From Akkermansiaceae bacterium (GTDB taxonomy: Bacteria > Verrucomicrobiota > Verrucomicrobiia > Verrucomicrobiales > Akkermansiaceae): a DNA stretch of 33,532 nucleotides. The translations under genes were made by a program, and so were the position numbers. Below, piece by piece: positions 1 through 8,180 of this stretch. Each line of letters starts with the position of its first letter. Position 1 is the first letter of the stretch. The notes below the pieces were generated by a model. The model did no database searches, was not told the origin of the DNA, and saw nothing but the letters and a program-made list of their open reading frames with translations. The stretch is taken from the NCBI GenBank assembly GCA_025363295.1, contig JANYEC010000036.1:1-33532 (forward strand), given 5' to 3'.

Positions 1-140
1 CCCTACGCTCCATCAGCCCAAATTCGAGTCCCTCGCTACTTCACCCTTGAATCAACATCCATGATCTCCTATCAATCCGCTGCATCTCTCCACCATAGCT
101 TAGTTTAGCCATTGAGTGGTCGGATTTTCGGGGCCGCCTC

Positions 141-1277
141 AGTGCGCCCGCCAAAATTTATCTAACAAGAACTTGTGGCGAGCACGGAGACGCGACTGCA
201 TGCATCGCTAGCGACGCCCGTTTTTACTGGCTGGCCAAGGGCGATCCGTCGAACTCCTGCGGTGCCGGATGCGCTTGCTCGGCTGATCCGAATGGCGTGA
301 CCGGCACGCTCGGCCGCAATGCGAATGCGACGGTGCCGGAGGTTGAAATCCTCTCGACCTGCCTAGCACTGATAGAAATCGTCGATTCCTGTAACCTCGC
401 TTGTCCCACCTGTTTCGCGGATTCTCCGATCGGCGCGACGGGTGATCGTTTGAAAACCCACTCCCTTGAATCCCTTAAAACGCGCATCCAAGGTGTGATC
501 GATCGCAAGGGAAAAATCGAGATTCTCCAACTCTCCGGTGGCGAGCCAACCTTGCATCCGCAATTTTTTGAGTTGGTTGATTGGATTCACGCACACCTGC
601 AAATCGACTACTGCCTTGTGAACACGAACGCTGTGCGAGTTGCTAGAGAAGAGACATTTCTGGGAGAACTCGGCACACGCGGACGGCGCGGGCATTTCCA
701 ACTTTATCTCCAATTCGATGGGCCCCAAGAAGCGGGCCAGCTCGAGCTGCGTGGCAGTGATTTCCGCGATATGAAACGGCTTGCGATGGAGCGCTGCGAG
801 CGCGAGGGAATTCCCTCTACACTTGCTATGACGGTCACTCCAGAAAACCTGCCACACCTTTGGGATACGATTCTAACCGGCCTGGATTTTGAAGTCTGTC
901 GTGGCGTTTCCTTCCAGCCGATGTTGCTGCCGGTGCCGCTGATCCTCGGACGCATCGGTTGTTTGAGTGCCGGGTGCTGCGGTGGGAAAATTTGCTCGTT
1001 TGGGCGATGGCCGTCGGTGGGGGTGGAGAGCGGGTTCCAGGTTGTCGCGCTCATCATTCTTTTCATATTGCGCCGGAAGCAATGGCAGAGAGGCCAGCAT
1101 TTTCATCTCTTCCTCATCGCATACGGGCTGTTCCGATTTTTCCACGAATTCATGCGCGCCACACCGAAGCCATTTGACGGCTTATCAGGCTATCAATTGA
1201 TTGCCCTCGCCACTGCGGTCGCCGCAGGAATCGCTTATCGGCGGCGGAATCTTGAGGCGCATCATACGCCTTGTTAG
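141..1277 (+). pseudogene. Chimeric remnant: radical SAM (Tes-like) N-part fused to Lgt-like C-part
   Basis: The frame open up to the TAG at 1275-1277 joins two unrelated families. Counting from the only usable start (GTG 297), residues 1-209 resemble the radical SAM family that includes archaeal tetraether lipid synthase: a [4Fe-4S] motif C32-x3-C36-x2-C39 (DSCNLACPTCFADSP), LSGGEPTLHPQF, QLYLQFDG and a final VSFQPM. From about residue 210 the protein is the C-terminal half of a prolipoprotein diacylglyceryl transferase-like membrane protein: LILGRIGCLSAGCCGGK, hydrophobic helices and YGLFRFFHEFMR. Both partners are incomplete: the radical SAM end and the Lgt-like beginning are missing. In the same frame, 141-296 still encodes family-like sequence (KIYLTRTCGEHG, IASDARFYWLAKG) but has no ATG, GTG or TTG start back to the stop at 96-98. 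I infer a deletion fusion and a non-functional gene; a real fusion protein or an assembly error are alternatives. Confidence 0.7.
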
Positions 1278-1295
1278 AATTCAGGAGAAAAGATG

Positions 1296-4200
1296 TTAGA
1301 AAAACCAAGCGACGCCCGCTTCGAAAATCGGTTGGTGTTTGTTTCCGGGGATGTTTTTCGCAACGGAAGTTCCTGCGCGTTCGGTGTGGGCCATTTTTCC
1401 AAATACCCTTCCGCAAGGGGATGTGATGCCTTCGATGGCGGCGAGGGAGCCATTCGGATTGATGGCGATGTCCATGGATGGCGCGCCGGTAGCATCAACG
1501 TATTGCGTGGCGATTTGGCCGCTGGCGGCAAGCGCGGCGATCACTTCGTCGCTGGCGTGGAATTTTCCTTCTCCGTGGGAAACAGGGACGCAGTGGAGGT
1601 CACCTAACTTACTTTTTGCAAGCCATGGTGAAAGCGTGCTAACAATGCGGGTGTTCGCATAACAGGAAATATGTCGACCGATGCTGTTATGGACAAGCGT
1701 CGGCGCTTCGGCCTTTGGTTCGCGGATCTCGCCGTAGGGGACTAGGCCGGTTTTAATGAGAGCTTGGAAGCCATTGCAGATACCGAGGATGAGTCCATCG
1801 CGGTTTTTCAGAAGGTCCATGATGGCGTCGGAAACGCGCGGGTTTCGAATGATCGTGGCGATGAATTTCGCAGAGCCATCGGGTTCGTCACCTGCGCTGA
1901 ATCCACCGGGGAACATCAGGATCTGGCTTTTTAAAATTTGTTCGGCGAGGGCTTTGATCGACTCGTCGATGTGTTTCGCAGTTAGGTTGCGGAAGACGAG
2001 GATTTCGGTGTCCGCCCCGGCTTGGCGGAAGGCTTTGGCGGAGTCGTATTCAGAATTTGTTCCCGGGAAGGAGGGGATGATGACTTTGGGGCGGGCGAGT
2101 TTTTGTCGTGGGGGAGATGGTTGCGGGGGATTGACAGGTCTTATAGGTTCTATTGGACTTATGATGGTTTCATCCGGCTTTGTCGGATAGACCGGTTCGA
2201 GGGTGCCTTCCCACGAGGCTAGTAAATCTGATAGAGAGTGGGATTGATCATTGAGGACCAGAGTAGGTTCATCGGTGGTTTGGCCGATGATAGTTGAGCC
2301 GAGTGGGGAGGGGAGGTCTTCCGTGTGCTCGATGAGGAAACTGAAATAGCGCTCCGCGAAGAGTCCAGAGCCCAGAGTCCAGAGTCCAGATGAAGAAAAG
2401 CCGATGCTGTTGCCGAAGGTCATTCTGGCGAGGGCGGCCGCGAGTCCGGCTTGGCCAATGTGGTGGAGTGAGACAAGTTTCCCGGCCTGGTTGAGATCGT
2501 GGAGTTGTTCGGCGACTTGTTTGAGTTTTTCAAAATCCGGGAGCTGGTCGGTATCGCGTGGGATTTCTACTAGGGAAACGGTTGAGCCAGTTTTTTTGAA
2601 CTCCGGGGAGAGCGCGAGGCTGGCTTTTCCCGGAGCAAGCGCGAACGAAACGAGCGTCGGCGGGACGTCGAGATCGTTGAATGAACCCGACATGGAATCC
2701 TTCCCTCCGATGGCGGCGAGGCGGAGTGAATGTTGAGCGTGAAATGCCCCTAACAGCGCGGCAAAGGGCAGGCCCCAGCGTTTCGGATCGTTGCCGAGTC
2801 GCGGGAAATATTCCTGCAGCGTGAGACGGATATCGGATAGACGCGCACCGGCAGCGACGGCTTTGCAGACGGATTCGGTAATGGCATAGACTGCGCCATG
2901 AAAAGGCGAGGCAGATGATAGATAGGGATCGAAGCCCCATGACATGAAGGTAGCGACATCGGTGTTTCCTTCTAGCAGCGGGAGTTTTGCCACCATGGCG
3001 TCGGGTGGCGTGAGCTGGTTTTTTCCACCAAATGGCCAAAGCACGGTGCATGCGCCGACGGAGCCGTCGAAGATTTCACCGAGGCCTTTTTGCGAGCAGA
3101 CGTTGATGGAGGATAAGTGATCAGTGATCAGTGAGCAGTGAGAAGGGGGAGAGAATGTTGGTGCGGTGACATGGACTCTAGCCGTTTGTAGGACGCCATT
3201 TGTGTCGAGGAAAGAGCGGCTGAGATTGACGATGGTTTTGCCGCGCCAAGTCATGATGAGGCGGCCGCTGTCGGTGACGTCGGCGACGTGTTTGCACTCG
3301 AGGTTTTCCTTGTCGGCTTCGGCGATGAAGTAGCCGACTTCTGATGGATCGACGCAGACGGCCATGCGTTCCTGAGATTCGGAAATGGAAAGTTCGGTGC
3401 CATCGAGGCCGTCGTATTTTTTCGAAATTTCATCGAGATTGATGACGAGCGACGGCGCGATTTCACCGATGGCGACGGAGACTCCGCCGGCGCCGAAATC
3501 GTTGCAGATTTTGATTTTGCGGGTGAGTTCTGGATTGCGGAAAAGGCGTTGGATCTTGCGTTCCGTGGGGGCATCACCTTTTTGCACTTCGGCGGAGTTT
3601 TCCAGCGCGGTATCGGTGTGTTCTTTGGATGAACCGGTGGCACCGCCGACGCCATCGCGACCGGTGCGGCCGCCGATGAGCAGGATCACATCGCCGGGAG
3701 CGGGAGTGCCGCGGAAGACATGGGAGCGAGGGACGGCAGAGACCACGGCACCGATTTCAAGGCGCTTTGCGACATAGCCGGGGTGATAGACTTCTGCGAC
3801 TTGGCCGGTGGCGAGGCCTATCTGATTGCCGTAGGATGAGTAACCCCGCGCGGCGACCTGACAGATTTTTTTCTGAGGGAGCTTGCCTGGTAGAGTTTCC
3901 GAAAATGGTGTTAGAGGATTTCCCGCGCCGGTCACACGCATGGCCTGATAGACGTAAGAGCGGCCGGAGAGCGGATCGCGGATGCATCCGCCTAGACAGG
4001 TGGCCGCGCCGCCGAAAGGTTCGATTTCTGTCGGGTGGTTGTGGGTCTCGTTTTTGAACATGACGAGCCACTCTTCAGTGGATGTTGATGGTTGAGAGTT
4101 GGGAGTTGATAGGTTGGAAATTTCCACTGGGACGACGATGGAGGCGGCGTTGACTTCTTCGGAGACTTCTAGGTTGTCGAGTTCACCGGAGGCACGAAGT

Positions 4201-5018
4201 TCGCGCATGCCGATGAGGGCGATGTCCATCAAAGTGATCGGCTTTTCGCTGCGCCCAAGTTTCTCACGGGTGGCAAGGTAGGTTTGCCAAGCGCGTTGGA
4301 CGACTTCCGCGCCTTTGTCGAAGGTCGCTTCTTCGATAGATGTTAGAAAAGTGGTGTGGCGGCAATGATCGGACCAATACGTGTCGAGCATTTTCACCTC
4401 GGTGATGGTCGGGTCCCTCTTTTCCTCGTCACGGAAATAGCTTTGGCAAAAAGCGACATCTTCGGCAGACATCGCAAGGCCGAAGCGAGCGCGGATTTCT
4501 GCGGGGTTTTCTGTGGTGAAGCCTGTGAGGATGACGACATCTGGTGGAGAGGAAATTTCGCGGCGACCCGTGATTTCCGCCACGGGGACTTCGTGCGAAT
4601 CGACCGCGTTGATCACGTAGGATTTTACGGAACTCAGTTCGCCAGGCGTGAGCGCTCCGGTTAGAATGATCACCTTCGCAGAGGAAACGAGTTGGCGGTC
4701 TTTTCCCGTTAGAATCTGGACACACTGTGCGGCGGAATCGGCGCGTTGATCAAACTGGCCGGGAAGAAACTCCACGGCGAAAGCGGTTTCATTTTCAGCG
4801 AGGGAAAGCTCAGCGGAAATCGTATCCACTTGAGGCTCCGAGAGAATGGATCGGGCAGCCAAGCTGAACTCTTCATCGGTAAGCCCATCGATATCGTAGC
4901 GCTGGACGGTGCGGACGTGGCTGAGGCCCGGCAGTCCGAGCGACTCGTGGAGGTCGTGCAGCAGGTGGCGGGACTCGGCGTTGTGTCCGGCCTTTTTTTC
5001 GACGAAAATGCGATTCAT
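1296..5018 (-). CDS. purL: Phosphoribosylformylglycinamidine synthase, single chain
   Basis: PurL converts FGAR, glutamine and ATP to FGAM, the fourth step of purine synthesis. The 1240-residue length shows the fused type, with synthetase halves and a glutaminase in one chain. Visible are LDTYWSDHCRHTTF, MFKNETHNHPTEIEPFGG, GRSYVYQAMRVTGAG, the second-half signature GGKDSMSGSF, and a class I glutaminase domain from about residue 1000 with IPSFPGTNSEYD, the nucleophile C1081 in GICNGFQAL and a His/Glu pair (H1211, E1213) in MAHTER. The ATG at 5018 is followed by a sensible N-terminal domain. Unusual are four low-complexity in-frame segments encoded by tandem mini-repeats (listed separately), all in places that look like loops or linkers. 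The gene is convergent with the chimeric remnant and divergent from argG, with a 129 bp gap between the two starts. Confidence 0.97.
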   Translation of the reverse strand: MNRIFVEKKAGHNAESRHLLHDLHESLGLPGLSHVRTVQRYDIDGLTDEEFSLAARSILSEPQVDTISAELSLAENETAFAVEFLPGQFDQRADSAAQCVQILTGKDRQLVSSAKVIILTGALTPGELSSVKSYVINAVDSHEVPVAEITGRREISSPPDVVILTGFTTENPAEIRARFGLAMSAEDVAFCQSYFRDEEKRDPTITEVKMLDTYWSDHCRHTTFLTSIEEATFDKGAEVVQRAWQTYLATREKLGRSEKPITLMDIALIGMRELRASGELDNLEVSEEVNAASIVVPVEISNLSTPNSQPSTSTEEWLVMFKNETHNHPTEIEPFGGAATCLGGCIRDPLSGRSYVYQAMRVTGAGNPLTPFSETLPGKLPQKKICQVAARGYSSYGNQIGLATGQVAEVYHPGYVAKRLEIGAVVSAVPRSHVFRGTPAPGDVILLIGGRTGRDGVGGATGSSKEHTDTALENSAEVQKGDAPTERKIQRLFRNPELTRKIKICNDFGAGGVSVAIGEIAPSLVINLDEISKKYDGLDGTELSISESQERMAVCVDPSEVGYFIAEADKENLECKHVADVTDSGRLIMTWRGKTIVNLSRSFLDTNGVLQTARVHVTAPTFSPPSHCSLITDHLSSINVCSQKGLGEIFDGSVGACTVLWPFGGKNQLTPPDAMVAKLPLLEGNTDVATFMSWGFDPYLSSASPFHGAVYAITESVCKAVAAGARLSDIRLTLQEYFPRLGNDPKRWGLPFAALLGAFHAQHSLRLAAIGGKDSMSGSFNDLDVPPTLVSFALAPGKASLALSPEFKKTGSTVSLVEIPRDTDQLPDFEKLKQVAEQLHDLNQAGKLVSLHHIGQAGLAAALARMTFGNSIGFSSSGLWTLGSGLFAERYFSFLIEHTEDLPSPLGSTIIGQTTDEPTLVLNDQSHSLSDLLASWEGTLEPVYPTKPDETIISPIEPIRPVNPPQPSPPRQKLARPKVIIPSFPGTNSEYDSAKAFRQAGADTEILVFRNLTAKHIDESIKALAEQILKSQILMFPGGFSAGDEPDGSAKFIATIIRNPRVSDAIMDLLKNRDGLILGICNGFQALIKTGLVPYGEIREPKAEAPTLVHNSIGRHISCYANTRIVSTLSPWLAKSKLGDLHCVPVSHGEGKFHASDEVIAALAASGQIATQYVDATGAPSMDIAINPNGSLAAIEGITSPCGRVFGKMAHTERAGTSVAKNIPGNKHQPIFEAGVAWFF
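2138..2164. repeat. 9-bp tandem mini-repeat inside purL
   Basis: Three consecutive nonamers, GGTCTTATA, GGTTCTATT and GGACTTATG, lie in the purL frame. On the coding strand they encode part of the proline-rich stretch ISPIEPIRPVNPP that links the synthetase part to the glutaminase domain. The surrounding segment (about 2105-2200) is also low in complexity. This is seen directly; an origin by insertion or slippage is inference. Confidence 0.6.
2361..2388. repeat. 4 x 7 bp mini-repeat inside purL (GAGTCCA units)
   Basis: Four heptamers in a row: GAGTCCA, GAGCCCA, GAGTCCA, GAGTCCA. On the coding (minus) strand they give a Ser/Gly/Leu-rich peptide, SSSGLWTLGSGLF, inside PurL. The total length is 28 bp, the same as the other heptameric elements in this window. 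Confidence 0.75.
3116..3143. repeat. 4 x 7 bp mini-repeat inside purL (AGTGATC units)
   Basis: Four heptamers in a row: AGTGATC, AGTGATC, AGTGAGC, AGTGAGA. In the PurL frame they encode SHCSLITDHL, between the first catalytic half and the KGLGEIFDGSVGACTV motif, where the family normally has a variable loop. Confidence 0.75.
4084..4111. repeat. 4 x 7 bp mini-repeat inside purL (GTTGANN units)
   Basis: Four heptamers in a row: GTTGATG, GTTGAGA, GTTGGGA, GTTGATA. In the PurL frame they give SNLSTPNSQPSTST, immediately before EEWLVMFKNETHNHPTEIEP. Read on the other strand the unit order matches the element at 29791-29818 between kduI and kduD. Confidence 0.8.
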
Positions 5019-5147
5019 GGGTGCGTGTAGCGGCAGGGCTCTGGGAGGCGCCGGATGCTAGGACACCGGACCGTGAGCGCAAGCGGAATGAAATCGCGGA
5101 TTCTTACTCTTGCCCGGCTCGCTGCTTCATGATTGCCTCCGCGCCTC

Positions 5148-6431
5148 ATGAAAATTCTCGTTGCCTACTCTGGAGGCCTTGACACCTCCGTACTTCTCCT
5201 CTGGCTCAAGGAAAAGTATAACGCCGAAATCATCGCTTACTGCGCGGATGTGGGCCAAGGTGATGAGCTCGACGGCCTCGAAGCTAAGGCGCTTTCCACG
5301 GGTGCTTCCAAGTGTTTCATCGGCGATCTGAAAGAAGATTTCGCCCGCAATTACATTTTCCCGATGATCCAAGCGGGTGCGATTTATGAAGGCCGCTATC
5401 TGCTAGGCACCTCGATCGCCCGCCCGTGCATCACCAAGGATATGGTCGATGTCGCCATTCGCGAGGGGGCGGATGCCATCGCCCACGGAGCAACTGGAAA
5501 AGGCAACGACCAAGTGCGTTTCGAGCTTTCCGCCGCCGCTCTCGCGCCGCAGATCAAGTGCATCGCCCCGTGGCGTGATGCCTCCTTCCGTGCGCAATTC
5601 CCAGGCCGCACGGAAATGATTGCCTACGCCGATGCGAACAACATTCCAATCAAGGCTTCCATGAAAAAGCCTTACTCGATGGACCGGAATCTCCTTCACA
5701 TTTCCTTCGAGGCCGGAGCGATGGAAGACCCGTGGTATGACGCCACGACCCCGGCGGATACGGACATGTATGTTCTATCCGTTTCCCCAGAAGACGCACC
5801 GGACAAGGCCGAATACATCGAAATCCTTTTTGAAAAAGGAAATGCCATCGGTCTTAAACACGTCGATCTATCAGCTCTCTTGGGTGAACTGGGCGACGTC
5901 AAATCCACGGGCACACAAGACGGCTACTCACTTTTCACTCCCTACGGCATCATGCGCGTGCTCAACCTGCTAGGTGGTCGCAACGGCATCGGCCGCGTGG
6001 ACATCGTGGAAAACCGCTTTGTCGGTATGAAATCTCGCGGGATTTATGAAACTCCCGGCGGCACCATTCTGCTAGCCGCGCACCGCGATTTGGAAACGCT
6101 GGTGGTCGATCGCGAGTCGATGCATATCCGCGATAGTCTTATCCCGAAATATGCCCAGTTAGTTTATAACGGATTTTGGTTTGCCCCTGAGCGCCTCGCC
6201 ATCCAAGCCCTTGTCACCGAGACCCAGAAAACGGTGACCGGTGAAGTGCGCATGAAGCTGTATAAAGGCAACGTCATGCAAGCCGGCCGTCGCAGCCCGT
6301 TCAGCATGTATTCCGAAGCCGTCGCCACCATGGAAGGCGGCCAAGAGGAAGCCTACAATCAGGACGACGCCACTGGATTTATTGCTCTCAATGCGCTGCG
6401 CCTCAAAGCCACCGCCCGCCAAGACAAGTGA
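5148..6431 (+). CDS. argG: Argininosuccinate synthase
   Basis: ArgG condenses citrulline and aspartate with ATP to argininosuccinate in arginine synthesis (cytosolic). The product is 427 residues, normal to slightly long for the family. The N-terminal ATP-binding motif AYSGGLDTS starts at residue 5; further on are [35 protein letters not shown] and NGFWFAPER. The ATG at 5148 is preferred over the in-frame TTG at 5133 because it puts the conserved [10 protein letters not shown] at the very N-terminus. No good Shine-Dalgarno sequence is visible. It is divergent from purL and stands alone as a transcription unit. A perfect hairpin begins 2 nt after the stop codon. Confidence 0.97.
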   Translation: MKILVAYSGGLDTSVLLLWLKEKYNAEIIAYCADVGQGDELDGLEAKALSTGASKCFIGDLKEDFARNYIFPMIQAGAIYEGRYLLGTSIARPCITKDMVDVAIREGADAIAHGATGKGNDQVRFELSAAALAPQIKCIAPWRDASFRAQFPGRTEMIAYADANNIPIKASMKKPYSMDRNLLHISFEAGAMEDPWYDATTPADTDMYVLSVSPEDAPDKAEYIEILFEKGNAIGLKHVDLSALLGELGDVKSTGTQDGYSLFTPYGIMRVLNLLGGRNGIGRVDIVENRFVGMKSRGIYETPGGTILLAAHRDLETLVVDRESMHIRDSLIPKYAQLVYNGFWFAPERLAIQALVTETQKTVTGEVRMKLYKGNVMQAGRRSPFSMYSEAVATMEGGQEEAYNQDDATGFIALNALRLKATARQDK

Positions 6432-6432
6432 C

Positions 6433-6450
6433 ACAGGCATTCCTGCCTGT
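6433..6450. terminator. Hairpin just after the argG stop
   Basis: ACAGGCA-TTCC-TGCCTGT forms a perfect 7-bp stem with a 4-nt loop. There is no following T-run, so it may be a 3' stabilising hairpin or a dispersed palindromic element instead of an intrinsic terminator. A related but imperfect sequence follows the pepP stop. Confidence 0.45.
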
Positions 6451-6591
6451 TCTTCGATCCGACCGAAGCCATGCCCGGATGGGAGAGGCGAGTCCGCTCA
6501 TTTTCTCAGCCAAGCACTGAACATGCCGAAAAGTTCAGATCCGTTAGCCACAGTTTTCTCGATTGTGCCTTTTTAAACTGCGGAAGATAGC

Positions 6592-7326
6592 TTAGGGCTT
6601 TTCTCCGTTTCCCCACCAAATTTGTTCGAATTCGTTAGGAGGCTTTTCGGCTTGGCGAATGACGCCGTTCGCGGTGATTGCCAGCCATGGATTGATTTGT
6701 CCTCCGAGCGATTCAATGGCCTGAGAAGTCCATGTATTGCACATTCTAGGGGCGAAATAAACATGGCGTGATTCTAGCAACACCCCACCACCCCAGCTCG
6801 ATGTGCCGACGATCTGCGGTTTTCCATCAGGTCCCATACGACTGCAGTCGTTCAGGAAGGCGGCGAGATCATGCCCACGCTCACGGGGGACAAGCTTCCG
6901 CCAGATGCGCTGGTGTGGGCAGACTTCGGCCACGCTCCAATTGGCTGGAATAAGTTCCATAACCGACGGGGTAGGGGTAAAAATCGCCCGAAAGAATTTC
7001 CAAGGAGTGTGTAAACCCTTCTCCACATAGGCCGTTTTATCGCCCCAACTGAGCGTGACGAACTTCGGGTGGCCGAAGCCCGCCGGTGGGATAAATCCAG
7101 ATTCTGTTAGCCAAGCGTAGTCGAAGACCATTCCCGTATGGAAGTCATCGGCGATGAGCCAGACCAGTAAATCTGGATCTTGTCCCTGCTTGGAGATAGA
7201 GGTTTTTTGTTCTCCGTGAGAATGGGTCGGTGCCGGAACATCGGGCAGGCGAATGCCGCAAGAGCAAAGAAAAGCCGCTGCTAGAAAAGTTCCGGCGACC
7301 TTCCGGTTGAGCGCGAAGTGCAGCAT
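6592..7326 (-). CDS. DUF2459-like lipoprotein
   Basis: The ATG at 7326 gives a 244-residue protein with a lipoprotein signal: a hydrophobic stretch at residues 9-20 and a lipobox LCS-C with C23 as the putative lipidated cysteine. The mature part has the look of the DUF2459 family (proteins sometimes found near urease genes): LIADDFHTGMVF, LSWGDKTAYVEKG and TPTPSVMELIPANWS. Enzymatic function is unknown; conserved His and Asp residues in DDFHTG and a Cys in PRMCNTW may matter. The start overlaps the ppnP stop as TAATG, so the two are translationally coupled. A longer frame back to 7467 exists but runs across ppnP and is rejected. Family assignment is from motif memory and moderately sure; a periplasmic, membrane-anchored location is inferred. 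Confidence 0.7.
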   Translation of the reverse strand: MLHFALNRKVAGTFLAAAFLCSCGIRLPDVPAPTHSHGEQKTSISKQGQDPDLLVWLIADDFHTGMVFDYAWLTESGFIPPAGFGHPKFVTLSWGDKTAYVEKGLHTPWKFFRAIFTPTPSVMELIPANWSVAEVCPHQRIWRKLVPRERGHDLAAFLNDCSRMGPDGKPQIVGTSSWGGGVLLESRHVYFAPRMCNTWTSQAIESLGGQINPWLAITANGVIRQAEKPPNEFEQIWWGNGEKP

Positions 7327-7652
7327 TAGGCAGTTAGAAATGAGCAGATGTATTCGCAGATGCCATCGACTACGGTGATCGTAAAGCCGCTGTTTCCAGT
7401 GACATGGAATTCCGTGCCTGCTTCGAAGGACAATACATCTTTCGTGCCATCCAAAACCACTTGGCAAGTGCCAGCGATGATTTCCATGCGCTCCGGTGCG
7501 GCGGTGCCGAAATGGAATTTCCCCGGATAGATCAGGCCGAGGGTTTTTTTCGTGTGGTCCGGAAAATGCACGGTGTGGGAAATGACGCGGCCATCGAAGT
7601 AAACGTTGGCTTTGGTATCGACGGTGACGTTGCTGAATGAGGTGTCTGACAT
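7326..7652 (-). CDS. ppnP: Pyrimidine/purine nucleoside phosphorylase (PpnP, DUF1255 type)
   Basis: This 108-residue single-domain cupin matches the small broad-specificity nucleoside phosphorylase known in E. coli as PpnP/YaiE, which splits nucleosides to base and ribose-1-phosphate. Family features are the N-terminal ANVYFDGRVISHTV, the core GKFHFGTAAPERMEIIAGTC and the strand pattern FEAGTEFHVTG. It is about 14 residues longer at the N-terminus than the E. coli form. The ATG at 7652 has A-rich sequence before it. It overlaps the downstream lipoprotein start by one base, while the rhodanese gene ends 18 bp upstream. Together with the phosphorylase at 27793 it gives the cell two nucleoside-salvage activities in this window. 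Confidence 0.9.
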   Translation of the reverse strand: MSDTSFSNVTVDTKANVYFDGRVISHTVHFPDHTKKTLGLIYPGKFHFGTAAPERMEIIAGTCQVVLDGTKDVLSFEAGTEFHVTGNSGFTITVVDGICEYICSFLTA

Positions 7653-7670
7653 AATTAAGTTAGAAAAAAG

Positions 7671-8180
7671 TTATTCGATTGGGAGTTCTCCAGCTTTCCA
7701 CGCTTCCCAACCACCTTGGAGGATGGCGACTGAATGGCCCCGGGCGGCGAGCTTTTCGGCGACGGCGAGGGCATCGGGACATGCGAGGTCCGTGCAGTAA
7801 AGAAAGACGGGGGTTCCGGCTGCGGTGGCTGCTTTGATTTTCGGCTCGAAGGTGGCGATTCCAGAATCAAACCTAGCGCGTGGCCAATTGACCGATCCAG
7901 GGACATGACCCAGGCCGTAGTAAAAACCAGGACGCACGTCGAAAATCAACGCACGCCCAGATTGTTGGAGTTGAAGAAAGTCACCCAAGGCCACGCGAGT
8001 GACGCGCCCCGGTTTGACCGTTAATGTGCCAGTTGTTAGGTTTGGGGAGGGCACCTGCCGTTCCTTCGAGACGGGCGGCTTATGAGTGGGCCGCTTGGCA
8101 GGTTGACTTGCGGTATCTGCGCAAGCAGCGAGTGCGAGCGCGGACAGCGAAGTGAGAGGCAGGAGCCAGCGGTGGATCAT
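7671..8180 (-). CDS. Rhodanese-domain lipoprotein
   Basis: A 169-residue protein with a lipoprotein signal (SALALAAC, C20 lipidated), a Pro/Lys-rich spacer to about residue 50, and one rhodanese domain from about residue 60. Visible are LIFDVRPGFYYGLGHVPGSVN and the active-site loop around C129 (LYCTDLACPDA), followed by AILQGGWEAWKAGELPIE. Rhodaneses move sulfane sulfur through a persulfide on this cysteine; the natural acceptor here is unknown. Export to the periplasmic side is inferred from the signal. The ATG overlaps the stop of the upstream FKBP gene by 4 nt (ATGA), indicating an operon with it. Confidence 0.88.
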   Translation of the reverse strand: MIHRWLLPLTSLSALALAACADTASQPAKRPTHKPPVSKERQVPSPNLTTGTLTVKPGRVTRVALGDFLQLQQSGRALIFDVRPGFYYGLGHVPGSVNWPRARFDSGIATFEPKIKAATAAGTPVFLYCTDLACPDALAVAEKLAARGHSVAILQGGWEAWKAGELPIE

